Shown here piece after piece: positions 29,601 to 38,238 of a DNA stretch of 64,000 nt. Origin of the DNA: JAWKTM01 sp041399085 (GTDB lineage Bacteria > Planctomycetota > Planctomycetia > Pirellulales > Pirellulaceae); assembly GCA_041399085.1 (NCBI GenBank), contig JAWKTM010000036.1:6767-70766 (forward strand), written 5' to 3'. The notes under the pieces were generated by a model. The model had not been told where the DNA came from and searched no databases. It was given only the letters and a program-made list of their open reading frames with translations. Both the position numbers and the translations under genes were made by a program. How positions within the stretch are numbered: position 1 is the first letter of the stretch; each line of letters begins with the position of its first letter.

Positions 29601-30453
29601 CAACGACGGAACATATCAATTCGCCGATCTACCGCCCGGAACTTACAGCGTGACCGAAACGCACCCGACGATGTTCTTGGATGGCGTCGAACGCGTGGGG
29701 ACGGCTGGCGGAACGGCAGGCGGCGATCAAATTACCGGCATCGTGCTAAGCGGTAACACGAACGCCAGAATTACAACTTCACCGAACGCGGGCTGACGGC
29801 CTCAGCCATCAGGCTCGAAATGTTCTTGTGTTCGACACCATCCGGCGATGTTGGTGCATCAATTGTTGCCGACTCCAGCCGGAAGCAGCAACCCGCTGCG
29901 GGCAGCTACGTCAGCCGGCCGCAAACGCTCGAGGCGCACATCGAACGCGCCCGGTCACCGCCATGGCGATGAGCCGTTGGTGCGGGCAGCAATTCAGCAA
30001 TTTCGCGGACGCCGGCGCTCGGCAGGAGCAATAGCCCAAGCTCTCATCGGCGCAGGAATGCTCATCGCGGATTTGCCAGGCGATCGAATCGGCGAGGCCA
30101 GCGGCAATGCGATCACACTCGATACGGGTAAAGCCGGACAACGGCTGGTTCATTGATGCGACGCCAACCGTAGGACGAGGTTTCTCGAGCGCGGCCGGCC
30201 GATTGCGAGCAACCGCGGGCGGCGTGCGTCTGGCCGCATGGACGCGTTGACCGCGATCGCTCACGAAGTTCAGTCATCTGCTCGGCTTCGAGCATTCGGC
30301 GGGCGACGAAGATTCCCTGATGTTCCGTCGTTTGCAACTGGGGCAGCGAAAGCGATCCTCCCGGAATCATGAAGCGACCTATTCGCGGGCGACAACCTGG
30401 GACTGGTAGCCGCGACTTACTTATCGAGCAACGCATGCGGCCCGGCCGAGTGA
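23620..30453 (+). pseudogene. Giant LEPR-XLL cadherin-like repeat protein, reading frame broken many times
   Basis: The ATG at 23620 begins a basic leader ending RLELLESRQLLAND, a clear LEPR-XLL segment. A cohesin-like domain follows to about 24240. Then come about eighteen ~90-residue cadherin-like (Big_9/VCBS-type) modules, an Ig-like module (29120-29460), an SdrD-B-like domain (GSVFIDSDNDGVRDTGESG, GTYQFADLPPGTYSVTETH; 29463-29790) and a C-terminal domain matching the end of the upstream giant (AIAHE, then SHLLGFEH after removing one base near 30268). The restored end DNLGLVAATYLSSNACGPAE gives a stop at 30451-30453. Intended length is about 2270 residues. Dozens of indels disrupt it; consensus errors in repeats are more likely than decay, since every module remains recognisable. 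Confidence 0.8.
24250..29120 (+). repeat. About 18 tandem ~270-bp units encoding cadherin-like modules
   Basis: The tyrosine-rich turn LTYTPDANFNG (or a variant) recurs near 24430, 24711, 24977, 25245, 25517, 25781, 26049, 26321, 26589, 26873, 27147, 27411, 27681, 27945, 28201, 28480, 28747 and 29020. That is an almost constant ~270-base period. Each unit also encodes NEDTA-, ENDPLTFTV-, PTNGTLSG- and SFTFVANDG-like stretches. Units near 26000-26300 are the cleanest. Elsewhere one- and two-base indels move the frame within almost every unit. Confidence 0.85.
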
Positions 30454-30703
30454 TTGGACAGGCAATCCAGTATTGTGCTCGTGGCGTTCTAGTGCCGGAC
30501 AACGAGTCGGCAAAGCGGGCAAATTAAGGGGGTAGCGGGTTTCGCGGAAAATTCTTCGCAGAATCGTTGCGAGCGGTGTTGACGCTGTTTAAGATGGGCA
30601 CACCGCGCGGCAGATTGCAGCGCGATTTGGTCGTTGACCAAGCAACTTGCGAAGTCATCGAAGCTCGCGATTTCTCGATTTTCGCCGTCCAGGACCACGC
30701 CAA

Positions 30704-30880
30704 ATGAATCGCCTTCGGGAATTTTGGGAAGACGAAAACGGCGGTCTGATCGCCGCTGAATACTTGCTGCTCGGAACGCTACTCACCATCGGTTTGCTGG
30801 TGGGGATCCATGCGGTTCAGGAAGCGATGTTGACCAAGCTGGGCGACTTAGCCGACTTGGTCAGCGACGACACGACATAG
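30704..30880 (+). CDS. flp: Flp/type IVb pilin 1
   Basis: This is a 58-residue prepilin, MNRLREFWEDENGG followed by LIAAEYLLLGTLLTIGLLVG. The Flp cleavage pattern is canonical: Gly at -1, Glu at +5, Tyr at +6, and then a hydrophobic assembly helix. Its short length fits the major subunit. It is first in a run of four pilin-like genes and 250 bases downstream of the broken giant gene, so the locus promoter should lie at 30454-30703. Confidence 0.9.
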   Translation: MNRLREFWEDENGGLIAAEYLLLGTLLTIGLLVGIHAVQEAMLTKLGDLADLVSDDTT

Positions 30881-30892
30881 ATTGCATTTCGC

Positions 30893-31264
30893 GTGCCCCA
30901 GAAAGCGAAGTCGATGTTGAAGCAATTATGGCAAGACGAGTCGGGCGGAGTGAACAGCGCCGAATTGGTGCTGATTATCACGATGCTGACCATCGGGATA
31001 TTGGTCGGCATGAAGTCGTTTCGGGATGCAGCGGTTACCGAGTTTGCGGACTTGGCGCAAGCCGTTGCGAATCTGAATCAATCGTATTCTTACTCGTCCT
31101 TGACGATCACGCTGGCCGACGGCACCTTGGTGACCGCCCCGTCCTATTTTGTGGACACCGAAGACTTCTGCGACACGGCCGAAAGCGACGACAACGCGAC
31201 GCTCGGATCCAAATGTGTCAACGTGTGCGCCACGGCTGGCGCGGAAGGAGCGGGGGTACCATGA
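30893..31264 (+). CDS. Flp-like minor pilin 2
   Basis: This is 123 residues from a GTG at 30893; the internal ATG at 30914 (MLKQLWQDESGG) is an equally good start. The processing region is SGG then VNSAELVLIITML, so Gly is at -1 and Glu at +5, with Leu in place of the usual Tyr/Phe at +6. A ~75-residue C-terminal extension contains DTEDFCDTAESDDN and four cysteines, unlike a standard Flp pilin. It lies 12 bases after pilin 1, and its stop overlaps the next start as ATGA. Confidence 0.8.
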   Translation: MPQKAKSMLKQLWQDESGGVNSAELVLIITMLTIGILVGMKSFRDAAVTEFADLAQAVANLNQSYSYSSLTITLADGTLVTAPSYFVDTEDFCDTAESDDNATLGSKCVNVCATAGAEGAGVP

Positions 31265-31674
31265 TGCAACCGGCCACTACCACCGCCTACGAAGTTCGAG
31301 ATGCTTCAATTTATCGCGTACACCGATCAATCGCCGCCCGGTTATGGCACGATCAAACGGGCAGCGTGATTTCCTGCGAAGTGATCCTGCTGACAACCGT
31401 GTTGGTGATCGGCATCATCGTCGGGGCCAAGTCGTTTCGCGACGCGGCCGTGACCGAGTGGGCTGACTACGCTCAAGCGATCGGGCAACTGGATCAGAGC
31501 TACGTGATTACGGGCGGCACGACGGGCGACGGTACGTTGTTCATCGACATGATGGACTTCTGCGACGACACGAGCACCGACAACGACAGCCCCACGCTCA
31601 GCTCGAATGACCAATTCGCCAACGATCCAACAAGCTTTATACGTTATGGCGTCGCGGCGGAGGCGGAACAATGA
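31261..31674 (+). CDS. Flp-like minor pilin 3
   Basis: This is 137 residues from an ATG overlapping the previous stop. A ~40-residue polar leader is followed by HDQTGS and VISCEVILLTTVLVIGII. Glu at +5 is kept, but the residue at -1 is Ser, with Gly at -2. The segment GAKSFRDAAVTEWADYAQAI is nearly the same as in pilin 2 (MKSFRDAAVTEFADLAQAV), so the two arose by duplication. The C-terminal extension has MMDFCDDTSTDND. It overlaps the fourth pilin gene by four bases, which implies translational coupling. Confidence 0.78.
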   Translation: MMQPATTTAYEVRDASIYRVHRSIAARLWHDQTGSVISCEVILLTTVLVIGIIVGAKSFRDAAVTEWADYAQAIGQLDQSYVITGGTTGDGTLFIDMMDFCDDTSTDNDSPTLSSNDQFANDPTSFIRYGVAAEAEQ

Positions 31675-31961
31675 TTCGATCCACGAAACAAGCGAATGAA
31701 ACAGAGGCGCGGCCTCAGGCGCCCGGTCAAGCTCTTCGCTGGACCTGCCTATGGCGCGATGAGTTCGGCAGCTTGCTGACCTCGGAATATCTCATTCTCG
31801 GCACGATTTTGACGCTTGGAATGATCGTTGGTATCAATGCCGCCCAAACTTCACTGGTTTCGGAATTGGAAGACTATGCGGCGGCGATATATGCGTTGGA
31901 CAATGGATCCAACGACGCCGCTCCGCCAACCTTCCTCGGAGCAGAGAACGGTACACCCTAA
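31671..31961 (+). CDS. Flp-like pilin 4
   Basis: This is 96 residues starting MIRSTKQANETEARPQ, with a ~38-residue leader then RDEFGS and LLTSEYLILGTILTLGMIVG. The Glu-Tyr pair at +5/+6 is canonical, while -1 is Ser rather than Gly, as in pilin 3. A helical QTSLVSELEDYAAAIYALD region and a short polar tail follow. The start overlaps the previous stop (ATGA). It lies 43 bases before tadV. Confidence 0.8.
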   Translation: MIRSTKQANETEARPQAPGQALRWTCLWRDEFGSLLTSEYLILGTILTLGMIVGINAAQTSLVSELEDYAAAIYALDNGSNDAAPPTFLGAENGTP

Positions 31962-32004
31962 GCACCCCTCATCGCTTAGAAACAACATCGCTTAGCAACA
32001 ACTC

Positions 32005-32670
32005 ATGGACCCAGCCTTACTAGTTTTGATCGTCTGCGTCGTGGTTTTCACCATCGCCGCGGCTTACACCGACTGGCGAAGTAGCCGCCTGCCGAACGTA
32101 CTAACCGTTTCGGCGTTCGGCGCTGCTTTGCTGTTTCACATTGTGTACGGCGCGATGAACGATGGGATGTGGGGAGTTGGCATGCAGTTGCTGATCGCCC
32201 TGGCCGGATTCGCGACGGGTTTTGGAATCCTGTTTGTGATGTGGGCGATGGGTAAAGGGGCTGGCGGCGACGTCAAATATATGGGCGCCTTGGGGGCTTG
32301 GCTCGGCGCGGCGATGACGTTTCGGGTTTTCCTAGTCGTTGGGTTGTTGGTGGTGGTCGGTGCGATTTTCGTGTTGGCTTGGCAATTCATCACCTCCGGA
32401 ATGGGCCGCACAAAATCTCGGTACCTCGATTTGGAAGACAACAGCAAGAAAAAGAAGGCAACTCAAGCCGAAGCAGTCAAACGCAAAGTGCATCGTCGGA
32501 TCATGCCGTTCGGCGTGCCGGCGGCTCTGGCCACTTGGCTGGTGCTGGCCGTTTCCGTAGCCACCGGTCGCAATTTACCATTGTCGGGTCGCCCCGATCC
32601 TGAAGCCCAGTCGGAGCAGCCACGAACGGAAGTGCAGTCGGAAGCCGAGTTGCCCGCGGCCGTTTCCTAA
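32005..32670 (+). CDS. tadV: Prepilin peptidase, TadV/CpaA type (A24 family)
   Basis: This inner-membrane aspartate peptidase would process the four upstream prepilins. The two catalytic aspartates are visible in YTDWRSSRLPN (about residue 23) and in GKGAGGDVKYMGALGAWLG (about residue 92), the A24 GxGD-type site. Hydrophobic helices cover residues ~4-20, ~35-50, ~55-80 and ~105-130. A basic cytoplasmic stretch (NSKKKKATQAEAVKRKVHRR), one more membrane segment and an acidic tail extend it to 221 residues, longer than typical TadV. Confidence 0.92.
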   Translation: MDPALLVLIVCVVVFTIAAAYTDWRSSRLPNVLTVSAFGAALLFHIVYGAMNDGMWGVGMQLLIALAGFATGFGILFVMWAMGKGAGGDVKYMGALGAWLGAAMTFRVFLVVGLLVVVGAIFVLAWQFITSGMGRTKSRYLDLEDNSKKKKATQAEAVKRKVHRRIMPFGVPAALATWLVLAVSVATGRNLPLSGRPDPEAQSEQPRTEVQSEAELPAAVS

Positions 32671-32715
32671 ATCGTTCAGTAATAGTTCAATAGCCATAAG
32701 AGTTCAGCAGCATCC

Positions 32716-33207
32716 GTGAAACAGCATCGTTCTCAATCAACACGGTCTCACAAACCGGTCGGGCGACTGACCGGCTTGTCCGCGCGCCGACGCCGTGGGG
32801 CGTTGTTGAGCGCCGAGATGTTGTTGGTGTTTCCGGTGTTGATGGGCGTTTTGTTTGGGATCGTCGAACTGAGTTTGTTGATCTCCAGCTACAACACGAT
32901 GAAGTTGGCCAGCGCGGACGGGGCGAGGTTGTACGCACGTGGCTCAACAGACACAGCCGCGGCGGCCGCGGTCGCCGCCGTTCTCTTGGAAAACGACGCC
33001 AAAACGTTTGGCGGGAGCGCTACGGCGACTAGTTTGAGCACCGACGTAACGGTGCAAGTAACTAGCGAACTCAGTGCGGCCGGGAATCTGGCTTGTGTGA
33101 CGATTTCGATGCCGATGGAGAAAGCGACTCCGGACCTCTTGGGCGTGATCGGTTTCACACTCGAAGGTCGAACGTTAGTCTCAAGGACTTGTATGTTGTT
33201 CGAGTAG
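32716..33207 (+). CDS. tadE: TadE-like pilus assembly protein
   Basis: This is 163 residues from a GTG at 32716. The basic leader ends ARRRRGALLSAEMLLVFPVLMGVLFGIVEL, a pseudopilin-type segment with Gly and Glu spaced as in TadE/TadF, then ASADGARLYARG as in the TadE domain. TadE-like proteins are minor pseudopilins processed by TadV. The remainder is a small periplasmic domain. It lies 45 bases after tadV. Confidence 0.88.
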   Translation: MKQHRSQSTRSHKPVGRLTGLSARRRRGALLSAEMLLVFPVLMGVLFGIVELSLLISSYNTMKLASADGARLYARGSTDTAAAAAVAAVLLENDAKTFGGSATATSLSTDVTVQVTSELSAAGNLACVTISMPMEKATPDLLGVIGFTLEGRTLVSRTCMLFE

Positions 33208-33441
33208 GTTTGGACGGGGCAAAGATTTAACAGCGAAGTAATTCTCATTGAAATATTTCGAGGCGTTGGGGCTGACGCAGCGATTCGATTGGTTGGATGT
33301 CTGGACAGGATGCGTTGTGTCGGGATGGCACGGCGAAACTTTTGCAAAAGTAAAACAACCGCGGCCAGTTTCGGGGATGTGAAACTGGCGGCGAGGGCGT
33401 GAGCGGGGCCCATTGTCGACCCGCGAACGAGGATCAAAAAC

Positions 33442-34383
33442 GTGACACTTTCAAGTGGATCCATGAGTGTCGGTGTGTTGGCCATTTTCTCGGGCTTGCT
33501 CGGAGCGTATGGCTTACGGGCGATTTTGTTGGCCGAGCCAACGCCACCGCCAGCCCGGCCAGCAATGGTGACTCTGCCGTTAGCAACCGTGGACTTGCCG
33601 GAAGGGCGTCGTATCACTTTGGGTGATATCGCCATTCATCGAATGTCGCCGCAGGAACAAGCGAAACGCGGTTTCTTGGATCCAGCGGTGATGCTGACGC
33701 CGGATCAAATTATTGGCCGCACGCTGAGCGCTCCTGTCAAACAGGGGCAAGCGTTTCTCACAACCAGCATGTATTTGGAGGGCGTTGGGCCGAATGTGGC
33801 CGAGCGTCTGAAGCCGGGCTTCCGCGCGGTCAACGTCGAAGTTTCGAGGAAGCTGGGCGGCACGACTCCGCCCGGCACGTTCGTCGACGTGTTATTCCGC
33901 TCCAGCCCACGGCCGGCGAACGATTCGGTGCGAGCCGAAGCGATTCCGGAAACCACGGTCACGCTGTTCGAAGCGGTGGAAGTCATCGGCTTTGAACAAG
34001 GGCGTTCCGCGGCGGCGCGTAGCAACAATCTGGACATTCGGTATATCAACGGACGCACGCCCGGCGGCGAAACATCGCCGATGATCACGCTGGCCGTTAC
34101 GTTGGAACAGGCCAATGTGTTGCGAACGGTCGAAGGGCGCGGCGAGCTCGCTCTGATTCCGCGAGCGTTGGACGACCTAGCTTCCAGCACTGGCTCGACG
34201 ATCCAACCGTTGACGCTCGAGAATCTGCTGGGTGTCGAGCCGCGTCGGTCCTTTGCCACGGAGATTTATCGGGGCGGTTCGCGATCGGTTCGCGTGTTTA
34301 ACGACGGCGAGATCGAACGAGCTTATCAGCCGACGGATGATCCGGCGGCGACGGGCGCGGTTCAGCCGGCGACGGATCTCTAG
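33442..34383 (+). CDS. cpaB: Flp pilus assembly protein CpaB/RcpC
   Basis: This is 313 residues from a GTG at 33442 preceded by GAGG. A single N-terminal membrane segment (VGVLAIFSGLLGAYGLRAIL) precedes an SAF-like domain (VDLPEGRRITLGDI, IIGRTLSAPVKQGQAF, LKPGFRAVNVEV, GGTTPPGTFVDVLFR) and a C-terminal periplasmic region with MITLAVTLEQANVL. CpaB/RcpC stabilises the outer-membrane secretin of Tad systems. No secretin gene follows; TadG comes next. A 234-base gap before it contains no supported gene. Confidence 0.9.
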   Translation: MTLSSGSMSVGVLAIFSGLLGAYGLRAILLAEPTPPPARPAMVTLPLATVDLPEGRRITLGDIAIHRMSPQEQAKRGFLDPAVMLTPDQIIGRTLSAPVKQGQAFLTTSMYLEGVGPNVAERLKPGFRAVNVEVSRKLGGTTPPGTFVDVLFRSSPRPANDSVRAEAIPETTVTLFEAVEVIGFEQGRSAAARSNNLDIRYINGRTPGGETSPMITLAVTLEQANVLRTVEGRGELALIPRALDDLASSTGSTIQPLTLENLLGVEPRRSFATEIYRGGSRSVRVFNDGEIERAYQPTDDPAATGAVQPATDL

Positions 34384-34440
34384 TCGAGTGGCCTAGCGCG
34401 TCGCGGCGCCCGGACAGTCCGCGACGCGGAACAACACGAG

Positions 34441-35611
34441 ATGTATTCGATGTTCCAACGCGGGTCGCAAAATCGCAAACGTCCGGTTCGTGGCGTCACC
34501 ACGACCGGCTTGCTGTTGGGGATGACGGGCGCTAATCGCCGTGGCCGCCGTGGCGATCGACTATGCATTGCTGGTCGCTCGCAAGACCGAAGCCAACGCC
34601 GTCGCCGAGGCCACGGCTCTGGCCGGCCTTGCGCAAGTGCTGTGGGATCGAACGACATTGCCTTGCCGGAGTGAAGCGACTGACTTACCAATGGCGGTAG
34701 GCACTGAGTCCATCTGCCAGCAGCAGGTTCGTCTGGCGGAGTTAAACGCCGAGGCAATTGCAACGGCGAATCATGTGGCCGATCAGCCAGTCGCTCCGAC
34801 GTCGCTGACCAATTTTGTCTTCGATATTAACAACACGACTTGTGAACCGACACCGACGACGGCCTACAACGGGCTGAAGGTGACTTGCGAGTTTAACGGC
34901 GTCACCCTGTTTCTGTCCAATATCTTGGGCGACTCCAAGGCGGACTTAGCGATCACTCGCGAAGCGCGACTGGACCAGCGAGTGTACGGTTTCCGCCCCA
35001 CCGCCACGCTGCCAGTACGAATGTGCCCGATTATCTATACAGGCAATTGGAACTTCGCGGTTAACGCAACGGATGGTGTCGCCGGTTTGGGAATTACCGA
35101 TCGCGATCAGTCGGTGACAATGAAACGAGTGGTGCGGACAGCGGTCGCCTTTGCTCATTAATTCACGAGTGAGCAGTACCATCGACGGTTCTGCGTTCAC
35201 CGGCACTCAAATTTTGCAAGGACGGACCGTTACTGCCTCGGATTTATCGACGAGTTTGGTGGAATCAATTCTCGCATTGCGGGAACCCCTACCTGTATCG
35301 GTGCGGAACATTGAAAGCCGCGAGTCCATCTAATTCATCATCGTCGTATTGTCTGCAAAACGTCTCGGCAATTCACTCGCCGTGCTTCCAAACAACAATC
35401 GTGTAATTATTCCATTTGGCACTGAAGTCGACGGTTCTCTCCCACTCGGCAAATAACTGGCTTTGCCGCTGGCCGTATTCTCTCGGCCAATTACTCTGGT
35501 AGTACGCTTACCGTTACGGTCGAGCCGCATTTGCTGCTGTCCGGGACGGCGCTGATTGACGCTGGCATGCCGCTGAATCCTTACATCGGCAAGCTTTATG
35601 TCGCTCCGTAG
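34441..35611 (+). pseudogene. tadG: TadG-like pilus assembly protein, frameshifted
   Basis: The start at 34441 (MYSMFQRGSQNRKRPVRG) leads to VTTTGLLLGMT. One surplus G in the GGG at ~34529 then moves the continuation LIAVAAVAIDYALLVARKT into another frame. The 34541-35161 frame carries AVAEATALAGLA and a long periplasmic stretch, and it ends early. Later pieces (ALREPLPVSVRNIE, TVTVEPHLLLSGTAL, NPYIGKLYVAP) are in shifted frames up to a stop at 35609-35611. The membrane segment, position in the locus and following periplasmic domain fit TadG. At least three indels are needed to restore one ~390-residue protein. Confidence 0.75.
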
Positions 35612-35688
35612 CGACTTGCAACACGTCTGGGGCTCAACGGCCTGACGCCATCTCTCTCGAATTCGATCCTTTTTCCACGAGCATTCTC

Positions 35689-36798
35689 ATGCGTGTTGTT
35701 GTTGCACATGGTCCCGACCTGGATGATCGCGAATTGCGACGCATTGTTTTGGGAAGCGGCTTGGACTGCGGGCCTAACGACTGTGTCCGCTGGAATTCCC
35801 TTTCCAAACGTCTGGGCGAAGCCGACGCCGATTTGGTGTTGGTCAGCGTCGACGATCACGCCGACGAATCTTGGCAAGCGTTGCGTGAGGCCCGGGCGTT
35901 GACCGAATCGCCATTGTTGGCCATCGGCCGCACGGACGAAGACATGGTGATCGAACGGGCTCGCGGATTCGGCGTTGCCAGCGTGCTGGATCGAGGCGAC
36001 TTGCGACGAGCGCTCGACACGGTGCTGGAGCAATGGAGCGCCCAGCGGGATACGAAGCGGCGTCGCGGCCGAGTCGTTTCGGTGTATGCACCGACGCCGG
36101 GCAGCGGCGGGACCACCGTCGCGGCGAATTTGGCGGGCGCTTTGGCTCGCAAACATCCCGACGACGTGGCCTTAATCGAAATGTCGGCCGAGTTTGGCGA
36201 CTTGGCGATGCTGCTGAATCTCACTCCCCGACATTCGGCCTCGGACGTTTGCAAACGTTGGCGAGGACTCGATCCGACGGGGTTGAAGAGCAGCTTTTGC
36301 CAGCACGCGAGCGGCCTGTTGGTGTTGGCGAATGCGGGCGAAAACCACACAAATCCGTTCCTCACGGACGAAGCGGCTCGGCGTTTGGCGATCCTGTCGC
36401 GCATGACCGCGGCCTACAGCGTGCTGTCGCTGGACAATCGCCTGACCGACGTCGAAGTCGAGGCGATGCAGTTGTCCGACGCCGTGGCCTTGGTTGTTCG
36501 GCCCGACGTGCCGGCCGTACGACGGGCTCAGTGGACGGTCGACCAAGCCGTCATCTCTGGCGTGCCGCGCGACCGCTTTCATCTGGTGGTGAATCGGTTC
36601 GGCCAAAGCGGACAGTTGGCGTTGACTCATGTCGAGGAGTCGCTGGGCATGCGAGCCACGGCACTCATTCCCGACGATCCGCGAAGCGTCAATCGGGCGG
36701 CCAACATGGGGCAATTGCTGCACGAGCAGTCGCGCGTGAAGCGAATCAGTCGCCGCTTTAGCGCCTTGGCTAATAAGCTGCACGGCGTCGCGACGTAG
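35689..36798 (+). CDS. tadZ: TadZ/CpaE-like ATPase
   Basis: This is a 369-residue MinD/ParA-superfamily protein. Residues 1-120 form an atypical receiver-like domain (MRVVVAHGPDLDDRELRRIV, LVLVSVDDHADESWQAL, RGFGVASVLDRGDLRRAL). The P-loop region is APTPGSGGTTVAANLAGALA, in which both the signature lysine and the Walker A lysine are absent; such degeneracy is known in TadZ/CpaE proteins. Walker-type strands VALIEMSAEFGDLAMLLNL and YSVLSLDNRLTDVEVEAM follow. TadZ localises the Tad apparatus at the pole. It lies 77 bases after the tadG stop. Confidence 0.9.
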   Translation: MRVVVAHGPDLDDRELRRIVLGSGLDCGPNDCVRWNSLSKRLGEADADLVLVSVDDHADESWQALREARALTESPLLAIGRTDEDMVIERARGFGVASVLDRGDLRRALDTVLEQWSAQRDTKRRRGRVVSVYAPTPGSGGTTVAANLAGALARKHPDDVALIEMSAEFGDLAMLLNLTPRHSASDVCKRWRGLDPTGLKSSFCQHASGLLVLANAGENHTNPFLTDEAARRLAILSRMTAAYSVLSLDNRLTDVEVEAMQLSDAVALVVRPDVPAVRRAQWTVDQAVISGVPRDRFHLVVNRFGQSGQLALTHVEESLGMRATALIPDDPRSVNRAANMGQLLHEQSRVKRISRRFSALANKLHGVAT

Positions 36799-36890
36799 AG
36801 CCTGTCCACGAGCGGAACGTGCTGGTGCGTCGCGCCACGCGACTGGCTTCCGCGGAACTGCTGTTTGAGTTTTCATTCTCGAGGTTTCCC

Positions 36891-38237
36891 GTGCTAAAGC
36901 GTCCCGAATGGAGTTTGACCGACATCGCGCCGGCCATGCCGGATCATGTCGACGAACTCGAACGCGCGTTCCAGCAACTGAAGGCCACGATTCACCAACA
37001 ACTGGTCGAGTCGCTGGACTTGACTCGGTTCGACGAGCGCAACCAGGATCGCTTGCTGGTGCAGATTCGCGCGTTGGCGGATCGAGTCAGCAAGACTAGG
37101 CCGGAGATTCTCGGCAAACTGGACCGCGAGCGATTGCTGGACGAATTGCTGGCGGAAATCTTTGGCTTGGGTCCGCTGGAAAGCTTGATGCAGGACCCGT
37201 CGATCACCGACATCTTGGTGAACGGCCCTTATACGGTTTACATCGAACGCCGCGGTCGATTGGAGCTGACAAACATTCTGTTCGCCGACGACGAACACTT
37301 GCTGCGGATCATTCGCCGACTGGTGGCCCGGCTGGGTCGGCGGATCGACGAAGTCAGCCCGATGGTCGACGCTCGTCTGCCAGATGGTTCGCGTGTGAAC
37401 GCCGTGATTCCGCCGATCGCGTTGGACGGCCCGACGGTTTCCATTCGTCGTTTCGGCGCTAAACCGCTGGAGATGGACGACTTGCTGGCCAACCAGTCGA
37501 TCATGCCAGAGATGGTCGAGTTTATGGACGCGGCCGTAGCGGGACGCGTGGGTTGCTTGATCTCGGGAGGTACCGGCGCCGGTAAGACGACGTTGCTGAA
37601 CGCGTTGAGCGCCGCGATTCCGGGCGACGAGCGTTTGGTCACGATCGAAGATTCGGCCGAGTTGATTTTGCAGCACCGCCACCGAGTTCGCATGGAAACT
37701 CGTCCCGCCAATACGGAAGGCTCGGGCGAGCTTTCCCAACGCGATCTTGTGCGGAACAGTCTCCGCATGCGGCCCGACCGAATTATCGTCGGCGAAGTTC
37801 GCGGCAGCGAAGTGTGGGACATGCTGCAAGCCATGAACACCGGCCACGAAGGCTCGATGACCACGATTCACGCCAACAGCGCGGTCGACGCCTTGGCTCG
37901 TTTGGAAATGATGGTTGCCATGACCGGTTATGAATTGCCGATCGGCGTGGTTCGGCAATACATCGCTTCGGGAATTACGCTGATTGTGCATGCCGCTCGG
38001 CTCAAAGGTGGCCGGCGACGCGTGATGCGAGTGGCGGAGATCACGGGCGTTCGCGACGGCGCCTATGTGATGAACGACATCTTCGGCTTTCGCCAAACCG
38101 GCGTGAACGACGATGGCATGGCGGTCGGTTCGTTCTACACGACCGGCTATCGTCCGCAATGTTTAGAGCGAATCGAGTACAGCGGCATTCATCTGCCGGA
38201 AGCGATGTTCGAAAAGTCGGAACGCGAGGTGATCTAA
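36891..38237 (+). CDS. tadA: Tad secretion ATPase TadA/CpaF
   Basis: This cytoplasmic hexameric ATPase powers pilus assembly and retraction. The GTG at 36891 preceded by GAGG (36881-36884) is the likely start, 24 codons inside the longest frame, giving 448 residues. Landmarks are ILVNGPYTVYIERRGRLE, DARLPDGSRVNAVIPP, Walker A GGTGAGKTTLLNAL, an Asp box with VTIEDSAELIL, Walker B RMRPDRIIVGEVRGSEVWDM, and the His box with GSMTTIHANSAVDALARLE. All catalytic motifs are intact. The stop is one base from the tadB start. Confidence 0.96.
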   Translation: MLKRPEWSLTDIAPAMPDHVDELERAFQQLKATIHQQLVESLDLTRFDERNQDRLLVQIRALADRVSKTRPEILGKLDRERLLDELLAEIFGLGPLESLMQDPSITDILVNGPYTVYIERRGRLELTNILFADDEHLLRIIRRLVARLGRRIDEVSPMVDARLPDGSRVNAVIPPIALDGPTVSIRRFGAKPLEMDDLLANQSIMPEMVEFMDAAVAGRVGCLISGGTGAGKTTLLNALSAAIPGDERLVTIEDSAELILQHRHRVRMETRPANTEGSGELSQRDLVRNSLRMRPDRIIVGEVRGSEVWDMLQAMNTGHEGSMTTIHANSAVDALARLEMMVAMTGYELPIGVVRQYIASGITLIVHAARLKGGRRRVMRVAEITGVRDGAYVMNDIFGFRQTGVNDDGMAVGSFYTTGYRPQCLERIEYSGIHLPEAMFEKSEREVI

Positions 38238-38238
38238 A

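Noticed and set aside
36894..38159. 421-residue minus-strand frame
   Set aside because: It is the complement of tadA, whose Walker motifs are on the plus strand.
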